Positions 9,430 to 17,978 of a DNA stretch of 64,000 nucleotides are shown here, piece by piece. The stretch is from Micrococcales bacterium 31B. Lineage in GTDB: Bacteria; Actinomycetota; Actinomycetes; Actinomycetales; Dermabacteraceae. The DNA lies in NCBI GenBank assembly GCA_022803075.1, contig JAFFTF010000001.1, positions 160,747-224,746 of the forward strand, given 5' to 3'. The notes under the pieces were generated by a model that was given only the letters and a program-made list of their open reading frames with translations, did no database searches and was not told where the DNA came from. A program made the translations under genes and the position numbers. Every line of letters begins with the position of its first letter. Position 1 is the stretch's first letter.

Positions 9430-9465
9430 CCGCGCGGCCCGATCGAGAGGGAGCGGGCCGCGCGG
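9430..9465 (+). terminator. GC-rich hairpin between araA and the sugar transporter
   Basis: A perfect 12-base stem (CCGCGCGGCCCG with CGGGCCGCGCGG) around a 12-base loop lies 26 bases after the araA stop. There is no T-run after it, so it may be a partial terminator or an mRNA stabiliser rather than a full stop. Confidence 0.5.
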
Positions 9466-9509
9466 GCCTTAAGGATTGACCGGTGCGAAGACGCACCAGA
9501 GGAGGTTCA

Positions 9510-10844
9510 ATGATGAATCCGCCAGATATTCTCGGCGCTGCCGTGACGCGCCGCTCGCTGCTGCGCGGCGCGCTGCTCGGTGCCGGCGCCCTCGCCGGGG
9601 CGGGTGCGCTCTCGGGCTGCGGTCGATTTGGCACCGCGAATACCCAGGATGTGCAACTGTGGCACCTGTTTACGGGCGGCGACGGCGGCGCGTTCATGGA
9701 GATCACCGCCGCCGTCGAGGCCCAAAACCCCGGCCTCGCCATCGAGACCACCGTCCTCTCGTGGGGCGGCCCGTATTACACGAAGCTTGCCATGGCCTCC
9801 GTGGGCGGACGCGGCCCCGACCTCGCCGTGATGCACGCGTCGCGGCTCGCGGGCTATGCCCCCGGCGGGCTCATCGAGCCGTGGGATTTCGACCGCCTCG
9901 CCGAGCACGGCGTCGCCGAGGCCGACATCTCGCCCCTGCTGAAGGACTACTGCACGGTGGGCGGCAAGCAGTTCGCCATTCCCATGGATTTTCACCCCAC
10001 GGTGCTGTTCTACAACACCGATGTGTGCGCCGAGGCGGGGGTGCTCGATGCCGATGGCAAGCTCACGGGTGTCGACTCGGCCGAGGGGTTTCGCGACGTG
10101 CTCGCCAAGGTGCAGAAGGTCACTGGCCAGCAGGGCCTCGCGTACGGGTACAACAATGACGGCGCGCAGGTCTCGCGCATTTTCTGGACGATGTACAAGC
10201 AACTGGGTGGCGAGATCGACCTTGTGATCGGTCGCGACACCGATCTGAATCTCGACATCGCCGAGCAAGCCATCGCGTACGTGCAGGGGCTGCTCGACAA
10301 CACGCTCGCGCTGCAAACTAACGATGGTGGAGCCGCGATTGCGCAGTTCAGCACGGGCCGCGCCGGGCTGCTCTGGAGCGGAGTGTGGGAGGTCAACACG
10401 TTCAAGAAGGCGGGCCTCAACTTCGACGTCATGCCGATGCCGAAGTTCTTCGACAAGCCGGGCACCTTCGGCGACTGTCACTCGCTGATTTTGCCCACGC
10501 ACCTGAGCCGCGACGACGCCCGCGTCGACCGCGCCTACCAGGTCACTGCGGGGTTCCTCAAGAACTCGCTGACCTGGGCGGACGGCGGTCACATTCCCGC
10601 CTATACGCCCGTCACGAAGACCCCCGAGTACGCGGCTCTGCTGCCGCAGGCCCACTACGCGAGCGCCGTGGACGCGCCCGTGTTCGAACCCACCGCGTGG
10701 TTTTCGGGCTCCGCCTCGAACCTCCAGGCGCGCATGAGCGGCGCCGTCGAACCCGCCTGGCTGCACGGCGGCGACCCCGCTGTCGCAGCGAAGGCCGTAC
10801 AAACCGCCCTCAACACGTTGCTGCACGCGACCCAACCGGCCTAA
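9510..10844 (+). CDS. Sugar ABC transporter substrate-binding lipoprotein (CUT1)
   Basis: Extracellular sugar-binding lipoprotein that feeds the two permeases encoded behind it. It begins with a twin-arginine motif (TRRSLLRG), a hydrophobic stretch and a lipobox LSGC (Cys at about residue 37), so it is probably Tat-exported and lipid-anchored. The mature part shows family 1 binding-protein features such as VQLWHLFTGGDGGAFMEITA and FAIPMDFHPTVLFYN. The start is ATG 9510 or ATG 9513, both behind GGAGG (9501-9505). Placement in the arabinose locus suggests arabinose or arabino-oligosaccharides as ligand, an inference. No ATPase gene is present here, so a shared MsiK-type ATPase is probably used. 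Confidence 0.92.
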   Translation: MMNPPDILGAAVTRRSLLRGALLGAGALAGAGALSGCGRFGTANTQDVQLWHLFTGGDGGAFMEITAAVEAQNPGLAIETTVLSWGGPYYTKLAMASVGGRGPDLAVMHASRLAGYAPGGLIEPWDFDRLAEHGVAEADISPLLKDYCTVGGKQFAIPMDFHPTVLFYNTDVCAEAGVLDADGKLTGVDSAEGFRDVLAKVQKVTGQQGLAYGYNNDGAQVSRIFWTMYKQLGGEIDLVIGRDTDLNLDIAEQAIAYVQGLLDNTLALQTNDGGAAIAQFSTGRAGLLWSGVWEVNTFKKAGLNFDVMPMPKFFDKPGTFGDCHSLILPTHLSRDDARVDRAYQVTAGFLKNSLTWADGGHIPAYTPVTKTPEYAALLPQAHYASAVDAPVFEPTAWFSGSASNLQARMSGAVEPAWLHGGDPAVAAKAVQTALNTLLHATQPA

Positions 10845-10852
10845 GGAGCATC

Positions 10853-11800
10853 ATGGCAACCCTCACCCCACGCAAGGTGTCGCGCCAGGCCGTGGACCGC
10901 GCGTCCGGCCCCCACCTGCGCAAAATACCCGACCGCGGCTGGATGTTCTATCTGCCGTTCGCCGTGGTCGCCCTGCTGTTTCTCGTGATTCCCACCCTGT
11001 GGGGGTTCGGGCTGTCGTTCACCGAGCGCTCCCTCATGGGGCGCGGCGGGTTCGTGGGCCTCGCGAACTACGCGGAGGCGTTCGGCGACGCCGAAATGTG
11101 GCGCACGCTCGGCAACACGCTGCTGTTCACGGGCCTGTCGACCGTGCCGCTGGTCGTGCTGCCACTCATCATGGCGGTGCTCGTCTACCTGGGCCTGCCC
11201 GGGCAGTGGCTGTACCGGTTCGCATTTTTCGCGCCGTTCCTGCTGCCCGTCACCGTGGTCGTGCAGGTGTGGGGCTGGCTGTTTCAACCCGACTTCGGCT
11301 TCATCAACTTCTGGCTCGACCGGCTCGGCCTCGAAAAGATCGGCTGGCTCACCGATTCGAGCATGGCGATGCTGTCAATCGTCATCATCACAACCTGGTG
11401 GACGGTCGGCTTCAACTTCTTGCTGTACCTCTCGGCGCTGCAGTCGATTCCCGACCAGCTGCTCGAGGCCGGTTCGATCGACGGGGCGGGCACGTGGCGC
11501 ACCCTGTGGTCCCTGATTCTGCCGCAGTTGCGCGGAACGACCGTGCTGGTCACGATTCTGCAGGTGCTCGCGTCGATGAAGGTGTTCGACCAGATGTTCA
11601 TCGTCTACAACGGCGGCGCAGGCCCCTCGGGCAGCACCCGGCCGATTCTGCAGTACATATACGACTCGGGGTTCGTGGACTACCGCGTGGGTTACGCCGC
11701 CGCCATGTCGTACATCTTCTTTGCCATCATCATCGTCGCGACCCTGGTGATCCAGGGCGTGCAGCGCTACGCAACGCGAGGAGCCCGCACTCATGGCTAA
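10853..11800 (+). CDS. Sugar ABC transporter permease 1 (MalF-like)
   Basis: A 315-residue inner-membrane permease of the CUT1 sugar importer family with about six helices. The first spans YLPFAVVALLFLVIPTLWGF. The EAA loop reads EAGSIDGAGTWRTLWSLILP, as in MalF/UgpA-type permeases. The ATG at 10853 follows TAAGGAG by a few bases and is eight bases after the binding-protein stop; a longer open frame upstream is only an overlap with that gene. It ends overlapping the next permease by eight bases. With its partner it forms the channel for the arabinose-locus binding protein. Confidence 0.93.
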   Translation: MATLTPRKVSRQAVDRASGPHLRKIPDRGWMFYLPFAVVALLFLVIPTLWGFGLSFTERSLMGRGGFVGLANYAEAFGDAEMWRTLGNTLLFTGLSTVPLVVLPLIMAVLVYLGLPGQWLYRFAFFAPFLLPVTVVVQVWGWLFQPDFGFINFWLDRLGLEKIGWLTDSSMAMLSIVIITTWWTVGFNFLLYLSALQSIPDQLLEAGSIDGAGTWRTLWSLILPQLRGTTVLVTILQVLASMKVFDQMFIVYNGGAGPSGSTRPILQYIYDSGFVDYRVGYAAAMSYIFFAIIIVATLVIQGVQRYATRGARTHG

Positions 11801-12770
11801 TTCCCTGCTCACCCCCGCATCGGTTGATTCGCTAGATTCTGGGGACGCCCCGCGCCCTCCCTCCGGCAACGCGTTCAGTCGGGCTGCGGCCCGGCGACGC
11901 GTCGCGGCCGCAGAGGTCACGCGCACGCGGCGCCTGCTGCTCGGCAACTCGAAGGGGCTGCGCATCTCGGCGTTCATCGTGCTGGCCCTGTTCGTGATCG
12001 CGTGGCTGCTGCCGTTCCTGTGGGCGATCAACACCTCGCTCAAGACGGAACTGCAGGCCCAGGCGGTGCCCCTGACGTGGTTTCCCGAGGGCGGACTCAC
12101 GCTGACCCAATACGAGACGGTGCTGGGCCACGGCTCCATCGTGGTGTGGCTCGGCAACACCGTGGTCATCTCGCTCGTGGTCACGGTGCTGACCACGCTG
12201 ATCTGCGCCATGGCGGCGTACTCGTTTTCGTTCACGCGGTTTCGCGGTCAAAAATTTCTGTTCGCCGCCACCATCGCATTGATCGCGGTGCCGGGCCAGA
12301 TTCTCGTGGTGCCCCTGTTTCAAGAAATGCTCGCGATTCAGGCGGTGGACACGTTCGCGGGCATCATCTTGCCGCAGCTGATCGCGCCCGCCATGGTCTT
12401 CATCTTCAAGCGGTTCTTCGACCAGGTGCCGCACGAACTGATCGACTCGGCTCGTATCGACGGAGCCCACCACGGGCGCATCTTCTGGAGCATCGTGCTC
12501 CCGATCTCGCGGCCCATCACGGTTGCCGTGGCGATCTTCGTGTTCATCGGCGCGTGGAACAACTTCATGTGGCCGTTTATCGTCACGAACGTGCCCGCTC
12601 TGATGACGCTGCCCGTGGGTCTCGCGACCGTGAAAGACGCCTATGGCGTGGTCTACGCGCAGGGCATGGCCTCGGCCATGATCGCCGCCGTGCCGCTCAT
12701 GATCGTGTTCGTGTTCTTTCAACGCCACATCGTGAAGGCCGTGGCGACGACCGGCATGGGTGGCATGTAG
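11793..12770 (+). CDS. Sugar ABC transporter permease 2 (MalG-like)
   Basis: Partner permease, 325 residues, with the EAA loop DSARIDGAHHGRIFWSIVLP and six predicted helices. The N-terminal 50 residues are hydrophilic and Arg-rich (SRAAARRRVAAAEVTRTRR), longer than in typical MalG-type proteins, and lie on the cytoplasmic side. Translation start overlaps the previous stop. The second LacI-type regulator begins 22 bases after this gene, so regulator and transporter may be co-transcribed. Confidence 0.93.
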   Translation: MANSLLTPASVDSLDSGDAPRPPSGNAFSRAAARRRVAAAEVTRTRRLLLGNSKGLRISAFIVLALFVIAWLLPFLWAINTSLKTELQAQAVPLTWFPEGGLTLTQYETVLGHGSIVVWLGNTVVISLVVTVLTTLICAMAAYSFSFTRFRGQKFLFAATIALIAVPGQILVVPLFQEMLAIQAVDTFAGIILPQLIAPAMVFIFKRFFDQVPHELIDSARIDGAHHGRIFWSIVLPISRPITVAVAIFVFIGAWNNFMWPFIVTNVPALMTLPVGLATVKDAYGVVYAQGMASAMIAAVPLMIVFVFFQRHIVKAVATTGMGGM

Positions 12771-12792
12771 TCCACCGGCTACGATGTGACCC

Positions 12793-13803
12793 ATGGCCAC
12801 CCCCCACGACTCGCGCGTCGCGACGATGAAAGACGTCGCCGCGCACGCGGGCGTCTCGCTGAAGACCGTCTCGAACGTCGTGAACGACTACCTACACGTC
12901 TCCGATTCGGTGCGCGAACGGGTCAAACGCTCGATTGCCGAGTTGAACTATCGGCCCCGCGCGGCCGCCCAAGAACTGCGCAAGGGGTCGAGCGGGGTCA
13001 TCACCCTCGCGATCCCCGACCTGCGCTTCTCGTACTTCGCCGAGCTCGCCCAGCTGTTCATCGAGCGGGCCGACGCGCGCGGCCTTACGGTGCTGCTGCG
13101 CACGTTCGTGCAGCGGGGCGAGACCGAGCGCGAGGTGCTGTCGGGGTATCCGCTGCGCATCGGCGACGGCGTCATCTTTAACCCGCTGGATCTGCCCCTG
13201 GCCGACCTGCGTACCCGCCCGGCGTCCGGCCTGCCCATGGTGTTTATCGGCGAACACGTCGATGCCGGTCAGGTGCCCGACGGCACCGACGCCGTGCTGA
13301 TCGACAACGCCGCCGCCACCCGCGACATCACGGCGCTGCTGCTCGCGCGGGGGCGCCGCGTCGCGTTCGTCGGGGCCATACCGGCGCAGGAACACGGGTC
13401 GGCGACGCAGCGGCTCGCGGGTTTTCTGGACGCCACGGGTGGCGGGGTGGTCATCGACGTGGCCGGTTGGCAGCGTGCCGACGGGGCGCTCGCGGCCGAG
13501 CGCGTGCTGCGCGAGCACCCTGAGGTGAACGGTCTCGTGTGCGCGAACGACCAGTTGGCCCTCGGGGCGCTGGACGCGCTCGCGGCACGCGGGCTGCGCG
13601 TGCCGCGAGACATGGCGGTGGTGGGCTACGACAATCTGGAGGCGGCGGAGCACGCGCACCCCCCGCTCACGACAATCGCGCCCGATCGGGTGAACCTCGT
13701 TGATCACGCGCTGGGTTTTCTCGTGGAGCGCATGAGCGGCTACGACGGGCCGGGTCGCGTGCACGAGGTGCCGTACGCCGTGGTCGAGCGGTCGAGCCAC
13801 TAG
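12793..13803 (+). CDS. LacI-family regulator, second in the arabinose locus
   Basis: A 336-residue LacI-type repressor with helix-turn-helix ([20 protein letters not shown]), hinge ([20 protein letters not shown]) and sugar-sensor domain ([32 protein letters not shown]). It closes the arabinose transporter operon. It shares only family-level similarity with the regulator at 4235, so the two probably see different sites or ligands. A natural split would be one regulator on araBDA and the other on the transporter or the distant arabinofuranosidase, whose operators have a different core. That assignment is a guess. Confidence 0.88.
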   Translation: MATPHDSRVATMKDVAAHAGVSLKTVSNVVNDYLHVSDSVRERVKRSIAELNYRPRAAAQELRKGSSGVITLAIPDLRFSYFAELAQLFIERADARGLTVLLRTFVQRGETEREVLSGYPLRIGDGVIFNPLDLPLADLRTRPASGLPMVFIGEHVDAGQVPDGTDAVLIDNAAATRDITALLLARGRRVAFVGAIPAQEHGSATQRLAGFLDATGGGVVIDVAGWQRADGALAAERVLREHPEVNGLVCANDQLALGALDALAARGLRVPRDMAVVGYDNLEAAEHAHPPLTTIAPDRVNLVDHALGFLVERMSGYDGPGRVHEVPYAVVERSSH

Positions 13804-13840
13804 GCCCGTGGCTTGTTCCGTCGGAGCCGAGACGCGACGT

Positions 13841-14542
13841 CTAATCTCGAGGCGTCGGCAGGCTCGCCCGCCCCTGCTGCGTGAGGTGCCCGACCTCCAC
13901 GATGCGATCGGCCGCCTCGGCGACCACCGGGTCGTGGGTCACGAGCACGATGGCCGAGTCGCGGCACACGTCGAACAACAGGGCGAGTATCTCGTCGCGC
14001 AGCTCCGCGTCGAGCGCACCGGTGGGCTCGTCGGCGAGCAGCAACGCGGGCGCGGCCACGACGGCGCGCGCGATGGCGACGCGCTGTTGCTCGCCGCCCG
14101 AGAGCTGACCGGGTCGGTGCGTCGCTCGTGGCGCGAGGTCCACTCGCGCCAGTGCCATTAGCGCGCGCTCGCGCGCGACGTCGCGCGCCTCGCCCCGCAG
14201 CAGAAGCGGCAACTCGACGTTCTCGACCGCCGTGTAGCGGGGCAGCAGCCGGAAATCCTGGTACACCTGGGCGATGTTGGCCATGCGATGGCGGGCGCGG
14301 TCGTCCTCCGTGAGGGGGCCGAGATCAACCCCCGCGACCGCTACCGTGCCGCCCGTGGGGGTCAGTCGGCCAGAGGCGAGATGCAGGAGGGTTGACTTGC
14401 CGCTACCCGAGCGCCCCACGAGGGCGACGCGCTCGCGCGACTCCACACTGAAGGTGACGTGCTGCAGCACGGGCGGGGCGGCGTTGCGGCCGCGAGAAAA
14501 GTGAAACGACACGTCCTGGAAGGCGAGTACGGGGGAGTTCAT
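13841..14542 (-). CDS. ABC transporter ATPase (MacB/LolD-type), secreted-protein locus 1
   Basis: A 233-residue ATPase of the MacB/LolD/FtsE group. Motifs: Walker [11 protein letters not shown]-loop QVYQDF, signature [14 protein letters not shown], Walker [13 protein letters not shown], and the switch histidine in VLVTHDP. These ATPases work with FtsX-fold permeases and usually do mechanotransmission or export rather than import. It is the last of four genes read leftwards; its ATG overlaps the stop of the upstream permease by four bases. The group also includes the ATPases of lactococcin-972-type bacteriocin loci, which matches the gene order here. The substrate is not known. Confidence 0.88.
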   Translation of the reverse strand: MNSPVLAFQDVSFHFSRGRNAAPPVLQHVTFSVESRERVALVGRSGSGKSTLLHLASGRLTPTGGTVAVAGVDLGPLTEDDRARHRMANIAQVYQDFRLLPRYTAVENVELPLLLRGEARDVARERALMALARVDLAPRATHRPGQLSGGEQQRVAIARAVVAAPALLLADEPTGALDAELRDEILALLFDVCRDSAIVLVTHDPVVAEAADRIVEVGHLTQQGRASLPTPRD

Positions 14543-15717
14543 GAGGGTACCGGGGCCTTTCGGCGGGCGCGTGAGCGCGGGGCGGGCGAGGGTTTAAACA
14601 GGGGAGCGGCGGGAAACCGCACGCGGCGGGCGAGGCGCGCCGAAGTGAGCAGGCAAGAGATTCCGAAGACGAGGCCAACGAGCCACACCTGCAGCGGCTG
14701 CGTGTAAAAGTGGGCGAATACCGAAAGGGCGGCCCGCGCCGTCCAGGCCGACAGGGCTGACATGAGGAGCACCACGGCGGCCAGCAGTGCAAAGAATGCC
14801 GAGCGCAGGGTTTGGCGAGGGCAGCCCAGGTCGAAGAGCAGTAGGGCGGGGTCGTTCAGGTCGTGCCGCAGCCGCCAGGCCATACGGGCGTAGACCAGGA
14901 GCCACAGTCCGAGGCCGACCGCCATGACGGGCAGCAGGAGACCGCTGACCTGCGGCGCCGTCGCTGCGAGCACGGTGTGCCAGACACGCTGGGCGTGTGA
15001 CTGAGGGGGTTGGGCGGGCTGGGTCAGTTGGGCCTGCTGGGCGGCTTGGCTGACCTCGAAGGCCACGGCGTGCGGGTCGGGGTTGGGGGACGCCTCGACC
15101 ACGCGTGGGCAGAGCCCCTGCCGGAGGGCGATCAGGCCCGTTGCGAAGCCGTTGTCGACGTCGTGATAGGGCCGGGTCAGGCCGCTCACCGTGACCGTGC
15201 AACGTTGCGCCGGGGTCGTACCGGTGCCGATGAGGGTTACCGACTCGCCCACGCTCACGCCGATCGCCGCGGCACTCGCCTCGTCGAGCAGCACCGCATC
15301 GGGAGCCACGCGGCCCGCGGCGAGGGTGCCGCTCGCGAGGCTGGCAAAGTTGGCGCTCGCTGAATCGGGGTAGGTCCAGGTCACGGGCTGCGCTGCGTGC
15401 GTGAGGTCTGCGGCCGGCTCGCCGGTTGCGCGTGCATTCACGACGTTGAGGCCGCCCCAGCTGGTGATCGTGAGCGCCGCGCTCGGCCCGGCCGCTTGCG
15501 TCGGGCCTTCCGGACGGTCGGCGGTGGCCGCCGCGGTGCGCGAGGAGTAGTTCAGCCCCGCCTCAAACGCAATACTGTCGACGAAGATCTGGCTCACGAG
15601 CAGCAGCAGCAGGGCCACGAGGGTTCCCGTGATCGCGGTGGTGGCGGCGTCCACGGCGAGGCGAGGCCAGCGAACGTTTCGCAGGAGGGCCGATCCGGCC
15701 GCCAGCTCCCGCTTCAT
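14539..15717 (-). CDS. FtsX/MacB-type permease, second half-size subunit of locus 1
   Basis: A 392-residue membrane protein with the layout of one FtsX unit: one N-terminal helix (about residues 25-47), a large extracytoplasmic domain (about 50-265) and three C-terminal helices (near 268-285, 312-332 and 350-366). The extracytoplasmic domain ends in a Gln/Pro-rich linker. The C-terminus is strongly basic. I set the start at the ATG at 15717, which overlaps the TGA of the upstream gene. With that gene it would make a heterodimeric transporter core for the ATPase at 13841. I recognise the topology, not a named family. Confidence 0.75.
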   Translation of the reverse strand: MKRELAAGSALLRNVRWPRLAVDAATTAITGTLVALLLLLVSQIFVDSIAFEAGLNYSSRTAAATADRPEGPTQAAGPSAALTITSWGGLNVVNARATGEPAADLTHAAQPVTWTYPDSASANFASLASGTLAAGRVAPDAVLLDEASAAAIGVSVGESVTLIGTGTTPAQRCTVTVSGLTRPYHDVDNGFATGLIALRQGLCPRVVEASPNPDPHAVAFEVSQAAQQAQLTQPAQPPQSHAQRVWHTVLAATAPQVSGLLLPVMAVGLGLWLLVYARMAWRLRHDLNDPALLLFDLGCPRQTLRSAFFALLAAVVLLMSALSAWTARAALSVFAHFYTQPLQVWLVGLVFGISCLLTSARLARRVRFPAAPLFKPSPAPRSRARRKAPVPS

Positions 15718-16838
15718 GGCGTCGCCTTCGCTACAACCCGTCGCGCCGACTGCACCGCGGTCACGCCGCACGCGACGACCGCGAAGGCGACGGCGCCCCA
15801 CCAGGCGGGCACGAGCTCTAGCGGCAGCGTGGGCGCGACGATCTGCAGCGAGTAGGCCAGGTAGCCGAGCCCGCCTCCCGCCACGAGGGCAAACATCACG
15901 CAGGTCAGGGCGGCCCCCGCGAGGGTGCGGCGCAACGTGGCGGCGCCGACCCCGAGGTCGTGGAACAGTGCCGCGCGAGCCGAGAACTCCTGCGCAAGGG
16001 CGAGGGTTTCGCGCACCGCAATCCCCAGGAGAGCGAGCAGGGCGATCGCGCTCACGGCGAAGATGAGCCCGAGATTCGCTCTAGATTGCTGTTCGGCGGT
16101 GGTCAGAAGGTCGGCCACCGGGGTGGCCGCGAAGGGTTGAGCGTAGCCGCTGTGGCTGAGCCCCTCCGCCCACGGTGACGTGTTGAGCACGTCGGTCACC
16201 CGCCAGGGCTCGGCGTCGGTCAGCACCTGGGTCGGCGCGAGGGCCGAGGCCTCTACCTCTCCGGCCAGCGCGGCGGCGGGCACCTGCGCGAGGCCCTTGA
16301 ACCCGGTCTCGCGCACGCCGTAGACACCGCGAATGGTGAGCGACACGAACTTCTCGGGGCCTACGCGCACCTCGACCGTGTCTCCCGGGCGCGCATGCAG
16401 CGCGGCCGCGATGTCGCTGCTCACGTCCATCCAGCGCGGGCCTACGGGCGCCGCCGCGGCTGCGAGCGTGGCGGGCGGCATGAAGGTCATGGACTGATCG
16501 GCGTCGCTGTTCGACATGACGAGCATTTCGGTCATGTCGATTGAACCCGTCGGGCTGCGGAGTTCGGTCAGCATGATCGACATGAGTGCCACACGGGCGC
16601 CCCCGAGGCTTTGGCTCAACGCTGCGGCGTCGCTCGCGGAGGCCACAACGGGTGCCTCGGTGCGGGCGGCAGTGTGACGGTACGCCGCAGTGTCGAGCGC
16701 GTACTGTGCGGGAAAGATCATTCCGAGGGCGAGCGTGAGGCCGGCGGTGAGGGCTACCACCACCGCCAGCCTCACGAGGTCACCGCGCATGCTGCGGACC
16801 ACTTCGAGGGTCGGACGCCATCGTGTCTGGGTTGTCAT
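15714..16838 (-). CDS. FtsX/MacB-type permease, first half-size subunit of locus 1
   Basis: A 374-residue membrane protein with one N-terminal helix (LVRLAVVVALTAGLTLALGM), an extracytoplasmic domain of about 210 residues, and three C-terminal helices starting at LGLIFAVSAIALLALLGIAV. The domain between helix 1 and helix 2 has a MacB-like stretch (AALHARPGDTVEVRVG). The chosen ATG at 16838 puts the basic cytoplasmic segment directly before helix 1; a longer frame upstream lacks a ribosome site. It follows the secreted-protein gene by 37 bases and overlaps the next permease gene. It forms the other half of the presumed heterodimer. Confidence 0.75.
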   Translation of the reverse strand: MTTQTRWRPTLEVVRSMRGDLVRLAVVVALTAGLTLALGMIFPAQYALDTAAYRHTAARTEAPVVASASDAAALSQSLGGARVALMSIMLTELRSPTGSIDMTEMLVMSNSDADQSMTFMPPATLAAAAAPVGPRWMDVSSDIAAALHARPGDTVEVRVGPEKFVSLTIRGVYGVRETGFKGLAQVPAAALAGEVEASALAPTQVLTDAEPWRVTDVLNTSPWAEGLSHSGYAQPFAATPVADLLTTAEQQSRANLGLIFAVSAIALLALLGIAVRETLALAQEFSARAALFHDLGVGAATLRRTLAGAALTCVMFALVAGGGLGYLAYSLQIVAPTLPLELVPAWWGAVAFAVVACGVTAVQSARRVVAKATP

Positions 16839-16875
16839 CTTCTGCTGATTTCGTTCGTGGCCGCAGCGGCAGTCG

Positions 16876-17400
16876 TTAGGAAATGGAGATTCGGCGGGAG
16901 GCGTTGGTGTCGGCTTGGTGGCCGCTACCGGTGCCCGCGTGGAAGAACTTTGATCCAACTCTTCCGGCGACTGCGCTGCCCTTGACCGTCACGTGTTTGC
17001 CACCCCAGAACGACTCACTGCCGCTAACCATCCACTGGGTTGAGTGCTGCCAGGAGTCGTAGACCTGTTTGTACGTGGTGCTGCTCAAATGGGCATCGTA
17101 CGAGTCGACTCGAGGCTGCTGGAACGTCGTGGGGAACGAATTCACGTAGTAGCCGGTCACGGGCAGCGGCAGGCCGAGAACGCGTGCGGTGTACTTAATG
17201 TCAGCCGTGCCTGAAACGCGGGTGCCGCGAGGAGCGCTGTCACGGCTCGTGATGGCTTTGGTGACAATGCCCCAGTTGGTATTACCGCCGATGCTGATTG
17301 AGGTGCCCGCGTGAGCCGGGACGGCCGAGGCCAACGAGAGGGCGACGGCACCCAGAACTGCGTATGAGCCAAGCCGGATTCGGGTTGCGAAAGTAGACAT
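16876..17400 (-). CDS. Small secreted protein of locus 1, function unknown
   Basis: A 174-residue protein with a clear Sec signal peptide (basic start, hydrophobic core AVLGAVALSLASAVPA, cleavage after AHA near residue 31). The mature part is about 143 residues, has no Cys, and is rich in Ser, Thr, Gly, Tyr and Trp (for example QVYDSWQHSTQWMVSGSESF), suggesting a beta-rich exported protein. AAGGGAG stands a few bases before the ATG. It is the first gene of the operon that continues with two FtsX-type permeases and an ATPase. That order recalls lactococcin-972-type bacteriocin loci, but I cannot see a lactococcin 972 match by eye. Confidence 0.7.
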   Translation of the reverse strand: MSTFATRIRLGSYAVLGAVALSLASAVPAHAGTSISIGGNTNWGIVTKAITSRDSAPRGTRVSGTADIKYTARVLGLPLPVTGYYVNSFPTTFQQPRVDSYDAHLSSTTYKQVYDSWQHSTQWMVSGSESFWGGKHVTVKGSAVAGRVGSKFFHAGTGSGHQADTNASRRISIS

Positions 17401-17529
17401 GGAAACTCCCTTGTTTCACGAAGTGTTGTGGCGATTGTCCACGCGACGGTGCGAGGTTTTCGCCGCCGGTGTTTCCCGGCGAGTCACACCGTAGCACCGG
17501 GGACCGGGCGCCACAAGAGTTTACTTTCA

Positions 17530-17551
17530 AATACTTGCTTGCGTAAGTATT
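17530..17551. promoter_or_regulatory. Palindrome upstream of secreted-protein operon 1
   Basis: AATACTT and AAGTATT form perfect 7-base arms with an 8-base spacer, extendable to 8 of 9 matches. It lies about 130 bases ahead of the start codon. It looks like a repressor or activator site; the factor is unknown. Confidence 0.45.
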
Positions 17552-17930
17552 CGGTGTATTTTCCACCGACCGTGTGCAAGGCGCGCCTTTCGGAGGCGAT
17601 CGGGCGGAGCTCCACCTCATTGCGTCGCGAGGCGTCGAAATTTGCATTATTATCAGCGGTTTCTCAGGCAGGTTTCATATGTTGCTTGGCACTGCTCGGT
17701 TGGCGCCGACTGCGGGTGCCGCGACGACGAGCCGCTGCGCACAGCCGCCGGACTAGCGTCTGAGAGGGCGCATCCATGGCGACGCTACGTAAACCGAGGG
17801 GCAAGTACCAGCGCTTCGGCATTCGGGCGGCCGGTCTTCCGGGTACCATTCTTGAGTCGAGCCGAGGCATGTTGCTCCGAACATATGAAACTCTGTTCGA
17901 CTCGACATTCCCTTTGGGCTAGTACGCGAA

Positions 17931-17966
17931 GAGGCCGCCACAACCATGACGGGTTGTGGCGGCCTC
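17931..17966 (-). terminator. Terminator of the arabinofuranosidase gene
   Basis: A perfect 15-base stem (GAGGCCGCCACAACC with its complement) and a short loop begin 12 bases beyond the stop codon on the minus strand. The T-run after it is weak. Confidence 0.75.
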
Positions 17967-17978
17967 GTGGGCGCGCGG

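Larger units (their letters stand above)
17401..17978. other. Intergenic region between secreted-protein operon 1 and the arabinofuranosidase gene
   Basis: About 578 bases without a convincing gene. Short open frames exist, but they have no ribosome site and no recognisable protein. The part nearest the secreted-protein gene is less GC-rich and holds a palindrome (17530-17551), so it probably carries that operon's promoter. Near the other end are an inverted repeat GAGTCGA/TCGACTC (17854-17860 and 17897-17903) and the terminator of the arabinofuranosidase gene. Confidence 0.5.
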
